This document shows positions 42,923 to 56,200 of a stretch of 64,000 nucleotides of DNA, in pieces. The notes under the pieces were generated by a model that was not told where the DNA came from, searched no databases, and worked only from the letters and a program-made list of their open reading frames with translations. The stretch's first letter is position 1. Every line of letters starts with the position of its first letter. The translations under genes were made by a program, and so were the position numbers. This DNA is from Bacillota bacterium (GTDB lineage: Bacteria > Bacillota > Clostridia > Oscillospirales > Ruminococcaceae): positions 1 through 64,000 of the forward strand of contig JAEZCT010000039.1 of assembly GCA_023433405.1 (NCBI GenBank), in the 5' to 3' direction.

Positions 42923-43954
42923 GTGACAAGCAAACGTGTTATCCGGTTTGCGTGGCACGCTGTCCGGCTGTGGCTGCTGTATGCGCTTACCCTGCTGTGC
43001 TTTGAGAATGCGGAGCGGCTGGCTCGAGTATACCCCGCCGACATCAGCGTGCGCTTTTCAGCGCCTCTCACCAAGGTGGAGGCTCAAAGCCTTACAAAGT
43101 CGGCAGAGAAGCTCGAGTATGGGCTTTCGCTGACCCTATGGCGGCAGGAGCAAGCCGTGGTTTTCAGCCCTCGCGCGTCCGCAACGGCGCGAAGACTGAT
43201 GGTTTACGGCGACAGTGCGTCGGTGGTATCGGAAGAAATGCTGCTCGGCGCCTTGCCAGGTGTTTACGATACCGGCGGCTGTGCGGTATCCGAGCAGCTT
43301 GCGTGGCGACTGTGGGGCGGCAGCGATGTGCTGGGGCTTACAGTGACATGCGGTGATAAGCGCTATACGGTGCGGGGCGTGCTCCGTTCCGGCGAGCCGC
43401 TGCTTGTCACAATCAGCGACAGCGGTGAGGGAAGCGGGTGTGTGGAGCTTATCGGACTGCCGAAAAGCGACCGCCGTCAGTCCGCGCTGGATTTATTGCG
43501 TGCGGCAGGTATCGGCACACCGGCGACCATGATATACGGCGCGTCTATCCGTTCTGCGGCAGACACATCCTGCTTCTTCGCCGTCTCGCTTGCGGGGCTT
43601 CTCCTGCTCGGGCGGCTGGTTACCGCACTGTTTCGCCGCCTGAAACGGTGGACAGTTGCCATTGTGCTGCTTGTGCTTGGGGTAGTTTTGCCCCTATTGG
43701 TTTCCCTCCTGCCAGCCTGGGCCATCCCCTCCCGGTGGAGCGACTTCTCCTTTTGGGGCGCACTCCTTGCCACGCTTGCGCAGCGCTTGGCAGAGTGGTA
43801 TGCCCTTGTGCCGCTGGAAAAGGACGTGCAGGCAAAGCAGTTGATCGTCAGACAGGCGGCGCTGGCCGCGGGAATTTTAACGGTGTATCTCGCGCGGCCG
43901 AACGCACAGCGCACAGAAGCGCCGACCGCGCACCATAATGCAAACCCAATATAA
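42923..43954 (+). CDS. MacB periplasmic-core-like membrane protein without FtsX permease repeat
   Basis: A 343-residue protein. After an N-terminal helix comes an extracytoplasmic domain resembling the MacB core domain (CAVSEQLAWRLWGGSDVLGLTVTCGDKRYTVRGVL), then three to four C-terminal helices that lack the typical FtsX coupling sequence. GTG 42923 is best placed after GGGGGG; ATG 42908, overlapping the preceding stop, is the alternative. Function unknown; I infer it works with the adaptor upstream. The C-terminal tail (RTEAPTAHHNANPI) is unusual. Confidence 0.68.
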   Translation: MTSKRVIRFAWHAVRLWLLYALTLLCFENAERLARVYPADISVRFSAPLTKVEAQSLTKSAEKLEYGLSLTLWRQEQAVVFSPRASATARRLMVYGDSASVVSEEMLLGALPGVYDTGGCAVSEQLAWRLWGGSDVLGLTVTCGDKRYTVRGVLRSGEPLLVTISDSGEGSGCVELIGLPKSDRRQSALDLLRAAGIGTPATMIYGASIRSAADTSCFFAVSLAGLLLLGRLVTALFRRLKRWTVAIVLLVLGVVLPLLVSLLPAWAIPSRWSDFSFWGALLATLAQRLAEWYALVPLEKDVQAKQLIVRQAALAAGILTVYLARPNAQRTEAPTAHHNANPI

Positions 43955-43967
43955 GCAAGCCGACAGT

Positions 43968-44025
43968 CTTTGGTTTATGGGCTTTCACGCGGACTCTTGT
44001 ATGCACTTCCACACTGTTTAGGAGT
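43968..44025 (+). repeat. Degenerate right half of the palindromic repeat
   Basis: TTTATGGGCTTTCACGCGGAC...CACTTCC...TTTAGGAG follows the right half of the element with many changes; it stands next to full copy 8. Confidence 0.6.
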
Positions 44026-44035
44026 TTCGTTCTTT

Positions 44036-44137
44036 ATACTATTATCCGATTAAAAAGTGTATAAAAATCAAGTGAAAAGCATTAATTTATGGGTTTTAAC
44101 GCGGATTTTTATCAACACTTTTATCGGAGAATAGTAT
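44036..44137 (+). repeat. 102-bp palindromic repeat, copy 8 (type B outer, type A inner)
   Basis: Outer stem AAAAAGTGT with ACACTTTT (type B) but inner GTGAAAA (type A) against TTTTAAC. Ends ATACTATT/AATAGTAT. Confidence 0.92.
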
Positions 44138-44163
44138 TACACAACAATAACGCGTCCTATATA

Positions 44164-44193
44164 ATACTAATCTCCATAAAACGAGTTTAGTAT
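44164..44193 (+). repeat. Minimal 30-bp relative of the palindromic repeat
   Basis: ATACTAATCTCC...GTTTAGTAT keeps only the outer ends, as if the interior was deleted. It stands after copy 8 and before the giant gene's end. Confidence 0.6.
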
Positions 44194-44239
44194 AAGGACG
44201 CGTTATTCTTGCTTTATATCGATGATGCCTAAACGCGCT

Positions 44240-47200
44240 TTATAGTTGAATACTTGTGGTCCAGCGCTTTATTTGGTCCTTCTTCACGCGTGAAAGGAAA
44301 ATGGTTTTGTCGTTAAACTTCACCTGCACATCGCGTACTCTCATGCGGCGGGTAAACAGTCGGCGGAAGGTAACGGTTACCTTCTCAAGCACTACCCGGT
44401 CGGGATGGAACGTCACATCAAGCTCCAGTGTCTTTTCCTTTTTCGGGCAGTGGGCAAACCGTCTGCGCACCTTGCGGTACTCCTTGCCGGAGTCGCGCCT
44501 GCCCTCATATTCTACTATTACCGGCCGCCATAAGAACAGAATAAGCAATAGCACAAGGCCCGCCAGCAAAAGCAGCAGCCAAGGGAACGAACCGTTGTCA
44601 AAGGCGACGTTTGAGGATAACACCGAAACATCTGTAAAGAAGCCCTGTATGCTTTTAGCAAACGTAAGCAAGGGAGTAAAAAATGCCTGAAGGGGACTGT
44701 CGCTGCCGGGGGTCCCTCCCTTTCCGGGCTTTGAGGAGCCGCCTTCGCCGTCCGAGCTGCTGTCGGGGGATTGCGAAGAACCCGAGGAGCCCTTTTCCTC
44801 CTCATCGCCGGGCGTATGGGAGGATGCTCCCGAGGATGCGGCCTGCGAAGACGATTGTGCGGAGGAGGATGAGGAACCGGAGGAAGAGGAAGAGGAAGCC
44901 GGGGACGAGGACACTGTGGAGGACGCGCTTGACGAAGTCAGGCCAGAGGAGGAAGCGGAGCTAACAGCGCTTGAGGAGGAACCCCCGTCATCGTCGCCGG
45001 ATGGAGGAGAAGACGGTGGCGCCGATGGCGGCTTTATGGTGCTAATGGTAGCGGTAAAGCCCGTTACATTGCCGGCCACATCGGTTATAACAAAGCTGAA
45101 GGTTCCGTTTTTCTTGGTCTCCCATTTCACCGGCTCATCCGTACTGACCCGCTTGCGGTTGGGGAAGGTTATTGTCGCGTTGCCGCTGCCGCCCGGATCA
45201 TCGTAGGGGGTAAAGGTTACCGTCACCTTATCCTTGCCCGACGCTTCCGCGTATTCTATCAGCGGTACCAGCGGCGCAACCTTATCGACGCGGATGCGCC
45301 TGAAGGCGGTAAAGGCGTTGTCCAGGATATCCGCGGCGCGATAATACACCGTGTATTCGCCGGTTTCCTCAAACAATACCTCCTGCCCAGAGGTTAGCCC
45401 TGTATAGGGGTCGTCGGTACTGGTGCGGTAGCCATAGCCAAACGGCAGCAGGTCGGTGCCGTCCGAAAGGCTAAAGCGCACATCGGTATTGGTCCAGTCG
45501 TCATCCGCTATCTCATTGCCTATGGGGGTTAGTGTTCGGACGGTAATGTTTCGAGGCGCCTCATTGTCGATGATAAAATCCTCACCGATGTCCTGTGCGG
45601 TTGCCGCGCCGTCTGTTGCCACCACACGGTAGCGCACATCATCGGTGGTAAGGTCTGTATCGATTAAAAGGTGGTCATATTTTGTTTCGGACAAATCCCC
45701 GACCAGCAGGCTCTCGGAGGCACCGTCATAGAAGTAAAGGTCATAGGTCACGTCGCTGCCCTCCACGTCTGTGGAAAGCTCCCATGTGACGGGAACGGTC
45801 TGGGTATCCTTAAAATAATCTCCCGTATTGGGGGTAAGCAGGGTGGGAATGGTCGGCGCGTCGTTAACGGAATGAACCGTGATTGTGATGGTCGCGGTAT
45901 CACTCAGTTGTTGCTCATCCTCAATGGTATAGCTAAAGCTTTCCACGCCAAACCAGTTCTCGTGGGGAGTGTAGGCGACGGTCGTGCCGGAACCGGTTAT
46001 TTCCACTGTGCCATGCTCCGCAGGGCCTGCCGAGATTACCGTCAGGGTATCGCCCTCCCGTCCGATATCGGGGTCGGAGTCGTTTGCAAGCACGCTGATG
46101 ACGGCGTACCCGTCCTCATCAATCTCCCTTTCATCGTCGGCCGCGACAGGGGCATCGTTAACCGGGGTAACCGTCACTGTGATAAGCCCCGTCGATTTGT
46201 GACCATCCCTATCCTCAATGGTATACTTAAACTCCTCCACACCGTTCCAATGCTCGGCGGGCGTAAAGGTGACGGCCTTTTGGTCGCCGGATATTGTCAC
46301 CGTGCCGTTATGAACATCGGCGGTGGAGATAATAAGCAGGTCCTCATCGTTGCCGGTGGTCAAATCAACATCCTTATCGTTAGCTACAGCGTCAATCACT
46401 ACCGCGGTATCCTCCGGTGTGACCGCCTCGTCGGGCATTGCCGTGGGAGAGTTATTGATTGCGTTGACGGTAACGGTAACCCTGGCGGGATTGCTGACGG
46501 CTCCCGCTTTATCGACGGCCTGATAGGTAAAATCGGTGATGCCGTTCCAATTTTCATCCGGGGTAAACACAATATTGCCGTCCGGGTTTATGGCTACCGC
46601 TCCGTTGGTTACTCCGGCAAAGCTATCCGGCTTAACGCTTTTTGTTTCAGAAGCAGGATCATAGTCCGGGTCCTTATTGAGGTCTGCGTCTGTATCCACA
46701 TCGGTGTCATTTGCCAGCGCATCAATCACCGCCGGGATGTCCTCATCCGTCTCTGCCGAGTCGTCATTTGCCACGGGTGCGTCATTTGCCGCACGAACGG
46801 TCACGGTCACATCGGCGCTGGATGATAAACCTCCCTGATCCACCATCGTGTAGGTAAAGGTTGTTATCCCGTTCCAATCCTCATTGGGGGTAAATTGCAG
46901 CTTATCTCCGGCAATGGTAACCGTGCCATTGGTTACCCCTGAGAAACCATCCGCCTTAATGTGCTTGGTTTCCGCTCCCGGGTTTGCGTTTAGGGACGCA
47001 ACCGCGTCGGTATCCTCATCGTTATCCAGTACATCAATGGTAACCGGCACATCCTCGACGGTGGCGGCGGTATCGTCCTTCGCGTCGGGCTGGTCGTTTA
47101 CCTGCGTCACCGTAACGGTAACTGTGGCGGGTAAGGACTCCGCGCCCGAGGGATCCATTGCGGTGTAGGTGAAGTGGGTCACGCCGTTCCAGTTCTCGTC

Positions 47201-50200
47201 GGGGGTAAACACCACCTTGCCCTGAGCGTTCAGCGCAACGCTGCCGTGGTTCGGCTTTGTCAGACTGTCGGGGTTGACGGCCAGCACCTGCGCGCCCAAA
47301 TCGTAGCCGAATGATTGGTTCAGGGCAGAATCCTTATCAATATCCTTGTCGTTTGCCAGCACGTCAATGGCAACCTCCGTGTCCTCGGGGGTGGAGGCCG
47401 TATCATTTATCGCCTCCGGCGCGTCGTTCTCCGGCGTTACGGTAACGGTGACCTGCGCTGTTCGTTTTACTCCCGCAGGGTCTTGCATGGTGTAGGTAAA
47501 CACCTCTACCCCGTTCCAGTTCTCGTCAGGGGTATACAGCACCTTGCCGTCCTCTATCTTGGCGGTGCCATGCTCAAGGCCCGCAAACGGCAGTGTCAGC
47601 GTCAAAATTTCATCCGCCGGCTTTGCGTCGGGGTGCAGGTTAAGGCTTGTATTCTTGTCTATATCCAGGTCGTTGCTAAGTACGTCAATGGATACCGGGG
47701 CATCCTCCGCGGTGGTTATGGTGTCCGCCGCCGGTATCGGCGGGTCGTTCACAGGGGTAACCGTTATCGTCACAGTCGCCGTGTCGGTGGCTCCCGCCCG
47801 GTCTCTTACGGTGTAAATCAGGGTCGCGTCGCCGTTAAAATCTGCCTGTGGTGTAAAGCGGATGGTTTTAGAGCCGCCTTCAATCGCCGCCGTACCGTGG
47901 GCTACCGCGCCGATGGATGCCACAAACAGCTCGTCGCCCAAGGCGCTGGAAAGCAAATCCTCATCGTCGTCGTTTGTGAGAACCGTCAGAACAACCGCCG
48001 TATCTTCGGCTGTCGTACCGAAGTCGTCTGCGGCAACCGGCGCGTCATTGACCGAGGATACCGCCACAGGGAAGGTCAGGGAATCGCTAAGCCCCCCCGC
48101 GTCCCGCACCCTGATGGTAATCGCCGCCGCGCCGTTCCATTTGCCGGAGCTGTACTCAATGGTTCTCTTGGTGTAATCCTCGGCATCCGGAACATGCAGG
48201 GTAATCGCGTCATTCTTTATAATACTCTGCTTACTGCTTTCGGCGGTCACGGTTAGGGTTTGTGCCTCGTCGTCTACATCGGTAACCGTAAAATGATAGG
48301 CCGGCGAGGTCATACCCTCGGAGATATCGGTCGCCGTAATCGGGCCGGTAATGACCGGCGCGTCGTTGACGGGAATGATGTGGATATCCACCTGAAAGGT
48401 AGCCTCATGCGCTTCGGAGCCCTCCACCGTATCCTTCATCGTATAGTGAAAAGAGAAGTCCTCGTTGCTGTTAAGTCTTGGGGTATACTTTATCTGGTAG
48501 CCGACTGTCTCGTTGCCCACGATTTCGGCGGTTCCGTGCCCAGGAGGAAGGTCAATGCTCAGAATGGTCAGCTGCTCGTCATCGGTGTCAAGGTCTACAT
48601 CGTCGTTTTTGAGCACATCCAGCAGCGTGACCGTATCCTCAATAACATCGAACTCATCATCACCGCCGGTGGGCGCATCCGGCATGGGGTTTATCATAAT
48701 CTTAAAGCTGGTTGTGGAGCTGCCGGCCTGTGAATCGGTGGCGGTCAGGGTAATGGTTACCTCTCCGTTCTGATCCTTCAAAGACGTAGCCTTTACCGTC
48801 CTTTCCGAGCCGCTGCCGCCTGCGGGGTTTGTGACGGTAATCAGATTATTTGCGATAACAGTGACTTTACTGCTTGCTCCGGTGACAGAAACATCGTCGT
48901 CATCGTCCTCCTCATCGGTAACGGTAAACGCAATCTCTCCCGTGCCATCTTCGGCATCCTCGTCAAAGCTTGTATCCGCTATAACAGAGATGACCGGCGC
49001 GTCGTTGACGGGGTTGACCTTAACCTGCACCGTCCCGTCGGTCTCAGAGTTCAGACCCAGCTGGTCTACTGTTTTGTAGGTAATTGTGACGGTCTGTGCC
49101 GTCTTGCTCGTCCAATCCTTGTTGGGGGTAAAGCGCAGGGTGTCATTTTTTCCGGCCTCGGCTATTACCTCAAGGGTTGCGCCTTCAATCGCGCCGGCTG
49201 TCACCTGTACGGTGCCCTCCACAAATTTTAAGATATCCCCTTCATACAAAAGATCCACATCGTCGTTATCGAGCGGCTTGAGGGCAATCGGGTGGTTCTC
49301 ATCGGTAGCATAAACCGCCTGGGAGACCGGCACCGGTCGGTCATTGACCGGCTCAACCACAACACGAAAGGTGGTGGTTGCCGTGGCGTTATCGCCATCC
49401 TTTACCGTCAGGGTAATTACCGCCGTGCCGTTCTGGTCAGGCCTTGGGGTTACCTTAACGCCGCATTTGCCGTCCGCGTCCGGCCCCGTAACGGCAATGC
49501 CTCCCGTCACCAGCCCCGGCTGTGTAACACTGATGATTTGATATGAAACCGTCAGCGCGTTTTTGGCGGTTTCAATATCCGATACGGTAAACGTAAGCTC
49601 ACCCGTATTGCCATCCTCCAAAATGGTTTGGTCTGCAATCGCAGTGATTGTGGGGATGTCGTTAATGGGCTTTACGTTTATTGAAACCGTAAAGCTTCCC
49701 GTTTCCCCCGCCTTATCCCGCATCTCGTAGGTAAAGCTATCGAGCCCGAAGTAGTTTTCATCGGGCAGGTAAACGAGGTTCTCCTCGCCCGCGCTCCAGG
49801 TAATGGTGCCGTGGGCGGGGTCGGAAACACTTAAGAAGGTAAGCTCCTCCAGGTTCGGAGCTGTATTGGTATATAAATCCACGTCGTCGTTGCCAAGCAG
49901 CCGGGCAATGCTGACGGTTAGCCCGGTATCCTCGTTCGTGGTCAGGTACTTGTCGTTTGACGGCCTGCCTGCGTCGCTGTCGTCGCCGCCCGCGGGCTTG
50001 TCGTTGACGGGGGTAACCGTAATGGTAACCTCCGCGGTGTCGGTCTTGTTCCCCGTATCACGAACGGTGTAGGTAAACTGCTCCGTGCCGTTCCAGTTCG
50101 CGTCAGGAGTATATTTTATGGTTTTGTCAGGCAGGATTTGAACCGTGCCGTGTTCAACTCCGGCAAACCCTCCCGCAACAACGCTCAGAACCTCCGTCAC

Positions 50201-53200
50201 GCCGCCCTTGTTCAGGTCTGCGTCAAGGTCAATGTCCTTATCGTTATCCAGTACGCTGATGATAACCGCCGTATCCTCCGGGGTAGTTACCGCGTCGGGC
50301 AGGGCCTCCGGCGAATCGTTAACGGGTCTGACGGTGACGGGCACCGTTTTTTCCGCATACCCGCCCTCGGAATCCGTCACCTTAATCTTCAAGGAGTCCG
50401 GCCCGTTATAATCGGCAATGGGGGTATAGGTGTATACGCCGGAGCTTTCGTTAATTACAGCTGTTCCATGGGCGGGCTGCTCCGACACCGAGAAGGACAG
50501 CACACCCGGTTCTATGTCTGTGGCAGCGGCAGTCCGGGTAATGGCTGTATCCTCATCGGTAACAAGCGCGGCTGCCGAAAGAGTGGGGTTATCGTTGACC
50601 GCGATAACGCGAACCGTGAAAATTTCGATAGTGGTGTTTACCCCGTCAAAGGCGGTAACCTTGATGGTTCCCTCCCCGTTTGCGTTGAGCGCGGGGCTAA
50701 TTTTTGCGGTCTTGCTCTGGCCGATGCCAGAAAGCAGGATGCCCGAGCTTGGCAGCAGAGAGGTGGTTTGCGAGGTCATGGTAACAAGCAGGCTGGTTGC
50801 CGCCGTTTCGGCGTCTGTGACCTGGAAGGGGAAGCTGTCGGGCGTATCCTCATACAGCACCCACACCCCTTCATGCTCCGTTTCCATATTCGTAATAACG
50901 GGCGGGTCGTCCACCGGCACAACCTTGATTGTTACCGTAGCGGAGGAATACTCCCCATTGCCGTCGGTAATCGTATAGGTAAAGGTATCGTTTGCTCCGC
51001 TAAAGTTAACGGGCGGGGTGTATAAAATGGTATTATCTCCATTTAGGACAGCGCTCCCGCCTTTCGCCGTGGGGCTTTGAACAGCCGTAATGGTCAGGGT
51101 ATCCCCTTCCGCGTCGGTGTCGTTTGCAAATACATTGACGGTGAGGGGTTGATCCTCGTCGGTGCTGAAGGTATCATCCTTCGCGACAGGGGCGTCGTTA
51201 ACCGGGTGAACTGTTACCTTGACATTGCCTGGAGTTCTGCCGTCGTTGGTGTCCGACACATGATAGGTAAAGGTATCCTCCCCATAAAAATCCTTGTCGG
51301 GCGTATAGGTGACGGTTTTTCCGTTACTGGTCACACGGCCGTGCGGCGGCTGTGAAACGGCAACCACATTTAGGGCGTTATTCGGGTCCTCTATATCGGA
51401 ATCGTTATTTAGCACGCTAATGACGACGGGCTTCTCCTCATCGGTCTCTGCCACATCATCCACCGTTACAGGCAGGTCGTTTACCGAATACACGGTAATC
51501 GTAAAGAACTGGCTTACCGTATCGTTGCCATCGGTTACCGAAAGCTTTACGGTAATTGCGCCATAGCCGTTTTGTACGGGGTGCGCCGTAATGGTGGTAT
51601 TGCCCGTGTTTGTAATCGCGCCCGCGCCAAACAGCACCGAAGCCGGGATATCGAGGCTTGTGGTCAGACTATCTCCGTCTACGTCGGAAACGGTATATTG
51701 GATGTCAAGGGTGCTGTCTTCGGCGGTAATGTACTCAGAGAGCAGGTTGTGAATTACTGGCGGGTCGTTGACGTTTTCTATGGTCACGGTAATCCTTCCG
51801 GTTACAACCGCCTTGCCGTCGTTAAGCGCATAGCTAAATTCATCCGTACCGTGGTAATTGGCTTTGGGTCGGTAGGTAATCGTGCCATCCGCGTTTACCT
51901 CTGCCGTACCGTTTGACGGCAGACTGCCCGATACCAGCTCTGCGGTAAGCGCATCCCCGTCCGGGTCACTGTTTGCGTTCATCACCGTAAAGTCGGTGGC
52001 CGTATCCTCACTGACGGTAAAATGCAGGTCAGGTACAATCGGCAGGTCGTTTACAGGGTCAACCGTCAGGAGAAAGGTGTCCTCAACGGGAACTAAGCCG
52101 TCGGAAACCTGTACGGTAATAGGCACAGCACCAAAGGCATCGGCAACCGGCTTTAAGCGCAGCTTTGCCGTATTCTCACCCGGCACACGGGTAATGGTCA
52201 CACCATCCCCGAGCAAAATGCGCTGGGAAGGGTCGGAGGGGTAGGCGGTAAAGGTGAGGTTGTCGCCATCCACATCCTGAAAGCTGACAATCAGCTCCCC
52301 GGACTGGGTATCCTCGTCAATTCGCAGGTCGGCGGGTACCACGGTAAACTCCGGGGGGTCGTTTACCGGGAATATTGTAATGTTCACCTGAGCCGTGGCA
52401 GTATTCCCCTCGGCGTCGGTAATCGTGTAGCTGAAATGCTCCTTGCCGTTAGCGTTCGGAGAGGGGGTGTAGGTAAACCGTCCGTTTGCGGCGTCTATCG
52501 CGGTAACGGTACCCAGTGTAGGCGTGCCGATGGTCATTGCGGTAATCGCGACCCCTGGCTTTGGATGAATGGGCAGGGTAACCGAAAACGGCGCGCAATC
52601 CTCAAATACCTCCCGATACTCATTCTCCACCCACAGTGAGGAGGTGAAATAGGTGGCGAAATGTACCGTGCCTGTTCCGTACTTAACCTCTGCGTCGCCG
52701 GGAGAGAGCCTGTCGCGGATGCGGAAGGTAAAGGAATCCTCCCCACGCTCGCCGGGTGCTTCCTGGTTGCGGGTATAGGTGATCGTTCCGCTTTCATTAA
52801 TGGTTACCGTGCCATAATGGGGCTGGGTAACAATCTCGTGGGTATACCGCGTGTCGTTTTCCACATCGTGGCTAGGTGCCAGCACATCGATGTCTGCGGA
52901 GGCGGATACCTCGTTTTGCAGAGTTTTATAAATGCCGTACACATAATACGGCGCGTCGTTTATGGGGTTAACCGTAATGTTCACGGTGCCCTGCGCGGTT
53001 TTTTCACCATCCGATACGATATAGCCAAAGGAGTCCGGCCCGTAGTAATTGCCAAAGGGCTCGTAGGTATATTTGCCGTCCGCGCCGGTAAGGATACCAT
53101 GCTGCGGCATGGAATAAATGGAGATGATGCGCAGTAACGCCGGGTCAGAATCGATATCGGTCACATGGGCTAATACATCAATATTTTCTGCGCGCTCATC

Positions 53201-56200
53201 CTCCTCCATGATGATTGTAAAGTCCTCATCCGCTACTGGGGCATCGTTGATGGGAAAAACAGTTACACGGAAGCTTGCTTCAGCGGTTTTACCGGTGCTG
53301 TCGGTGGCGGTAAGGGTAACAATCGCGGTTCCCGAACGGTTGGCCGCGGGGGTCACTGTTACGGTGCGGCTTTCCTCGTTTAGTTCAACCAGCAGGCTTG
53401 CGGGGTCGTTGGGTATTAACGCGTCGTTATCCGACTGGGCGGTTACCGTCACGGTGTCCCCCGCGTCGGGGTCGATTACGGTAAACTCAATCGGTCCGGT
53501 GCTGGTATCCTCATCAATGGACTGATTGGGCGGCACCTTGGTAAACACCGGCGAGAACTTCGCGCCGCCGATAGAAACATTCACCGTCGCCTCGGCGGTG
53601 TCTATGCCGTCGGTGATGGTGTAGGTAAAGCTGTCGGTGGCGGGTCCCATGACAGAAGCGCGGTAGAGCAGCGTGTTGCCGGTTCTCGTTACCGTACCCA
53701 TGCCGGGCGTCCCGATAGCCGTAATAGAAAGGGTGTCGCCGTCCACGTCATAGTCATTATCGAGCGGTTTAAACTCGGCCACACCGTCGCCGCCGGTATA
53801 TACATAATCGTCGTTCGCAATGGGGGCATCCTGAGCGGGATCGATTACCAGTAAAAACTCGGCGATGGCATACTGCTGCCCGTCACTGACCGTCACGGAT
53901 ATCGTCACGCTGCCGTTGGCGTCCTTGTTGGGGGTGACGGATAGGGTGTATTTCCCCTCCGCGCCTGGTACAATCACAATGCCGTCCGCCGCCACCTTTT
54001 CCGGGTCTGCGCTGCCCGCCGTCACAATCAGGCCGCCGACGGGGGTTTCCAGGTCGGAAATCGTAAACTTTACGCCGGCGAGGGCTTGATCCTCGTTTGT
54101 GCGATAGCTGTTGGTCACATCCAGCTCAATCTTGGGCGGGTCGTTTACATCGCTTGCGTCCAGCGTCACGGTAGCGGTAGCAAAAAGACCGTTTCCGTCA
54201 GAAATTTCATAGGTAAAGGTGGTGTTCACGGCATCGTTGTCGGGCGGGTCAAACCGGTAAACGGTTTCGCTGATCTTAACCAGCGTACCCACCGAGGGTT
54301 GCGTTACAACCCGGACAAACTGCAGGGTGTCGCCGTCAATATCGCTGTCATTGGCAAGCAGGGTTGCCACGTTAATGAGTAAGGGTACATCCTCGGTATA
54401 GGAAAGCACATCATCCTTCGCAACCGGCTGGTCATTGACCGGCGTGATGTGAATGGTGATCTCCTTTTCAATCACTATCAGGCCGTCGCCCAGCTTAAGC
54501 ATAATCTTCGCATCCCCGTTCGCGTTGGGGGCGGGGGTAAAATGCAGGGTAATGGCGCCGTCCTCCTCACCCACGCCATCGACAGAAATCGATGAGGGTG
54601 CAAAACGCGGCGACGTGCTGGCGGCCTGCAGCATCAGAGAATCCGTGGCGGTTTCCACGTCATTGATGGTAAAGGTAATTGTTTGCGCGCCGCAATCCTC
54701 CAAAACCGTATATGCATCAAGCAGCCCGTCGTACTCTGGCGGGTCGTTAAACGCCGCTACGGTGACCTTGACCGTTGCCGTTGCGGTCAGCCCCGCTTTA
54801 TCGCTAACCGTATACTCAAAGCTGTCTACACCGGACCAGTTATGAGCCGGCGTATACTTAATTTTTTGCTTGCCGCCATCCTCCACCACCTCCGCCGAGC
54901 CGTTGGCTGGCTGTGAGGGTATGGTGATGCTAAGGGCTTCTTCCGCGTCCACACCGATATCCGGGTCGCTGTCGTTAGCAAGCACATCGATAATCCGATA
55001 AACATCCTCCGTCGTGTTCGCGGCGTCATCCACCGCAACCGGCGGGTCGTTGAGGTTAGAAACCGTTATGGTCACGACGGCAGGCGCGCTTGCGCCGGTG
55101 CCGTCTGTGGCACGGTAGGTAAAGCCATCCGTCCCCGAAAAACGTGCGGCGGGAGTGTAAACAAGGGTATTTCCGCTTTTTGTCACCGTGCCGTGGCTAG
55201 GCTGGGTATAGTCCTTAATCGACAGGGCATTGCCCTCTTCGTCGGTGTCGTTGAGAAGTACCTGAATGGCTATGGGGGTATCCTGCTCCGTTTCAGCCGA
55301 ATCGTCAAAGGCCACAGGCGGGTCGTTCACCGCGTCTACCGTGACCGTAAAGGCGCTTACCGTACTGCGCTCCGGGTCGGAGACCGTTACGGTAACTGTG
55401 GCGGAGCCATGCTTGTTTAATTCCGGGGCAAGCACCAGGCTGACCACACCGTCGTGATTGGTTACAGCCGGGTCTGGCAGCAGTGCGTGATTTGAGGAAA
55501 CGGCGGTAACGGTCAGATCGTCCGCATCGGTTTCCGAGTCGGCGACCGTGAAGCTTACGGTATGGGTGGTATCCTCCTCCATCGTCACATCCTCAAGCGC
55601 GCTGATTATCGGCGCGGCGTTGATTGTGATGGTCTTCAGTGCAGCGTTGCCCGCCTTGTCGCTGACGACAACGGTATAGGGCGCGCCTGTGTTGATTTGA
55701 AAGGACGCCCCGGAAAGCTCCGTGCCGTTCGCTAAAACGTAGGCGATATCCCGAATACCGGAAGCCCACCAAACCTTATAAAGCCCCGAGCCGGAATCGC
55801 TTCGGGTAACTGTGGCGGTCGCCTTTACGCCGTTATCCTCCGAAATCGCGACGGATAGCTCCGGCGGAGTGGTGTCAAGCCTCGCGGTTTTGCCGACTAT
55901 GGGGGATACATTGCCCGCCTCGTCCACAACCCGCGCCTCTATGACGGTTTCGCCCTCACCTTCTATCCTGCCCTGTTCGGAATAGGTCTGCCAGCTGCCT
56001 CCGTTAACGCGGTACTCCGTCCGCTCGGGGCTTTGCCCCTCCGGCTCTTCGGCCGCTGCTACGGTGTAATCAACCGGCAGGTTTGTCCACCCCTCCGCAC
56101 TGAGCGAAAGGACGGGCGCCGCGGGGGAGCTTTTATCTATGCCTGTGATGGATACCGTCACAGGCTCGGATCTTTTCCCAGAATAATCCTCTGCGTAAAA

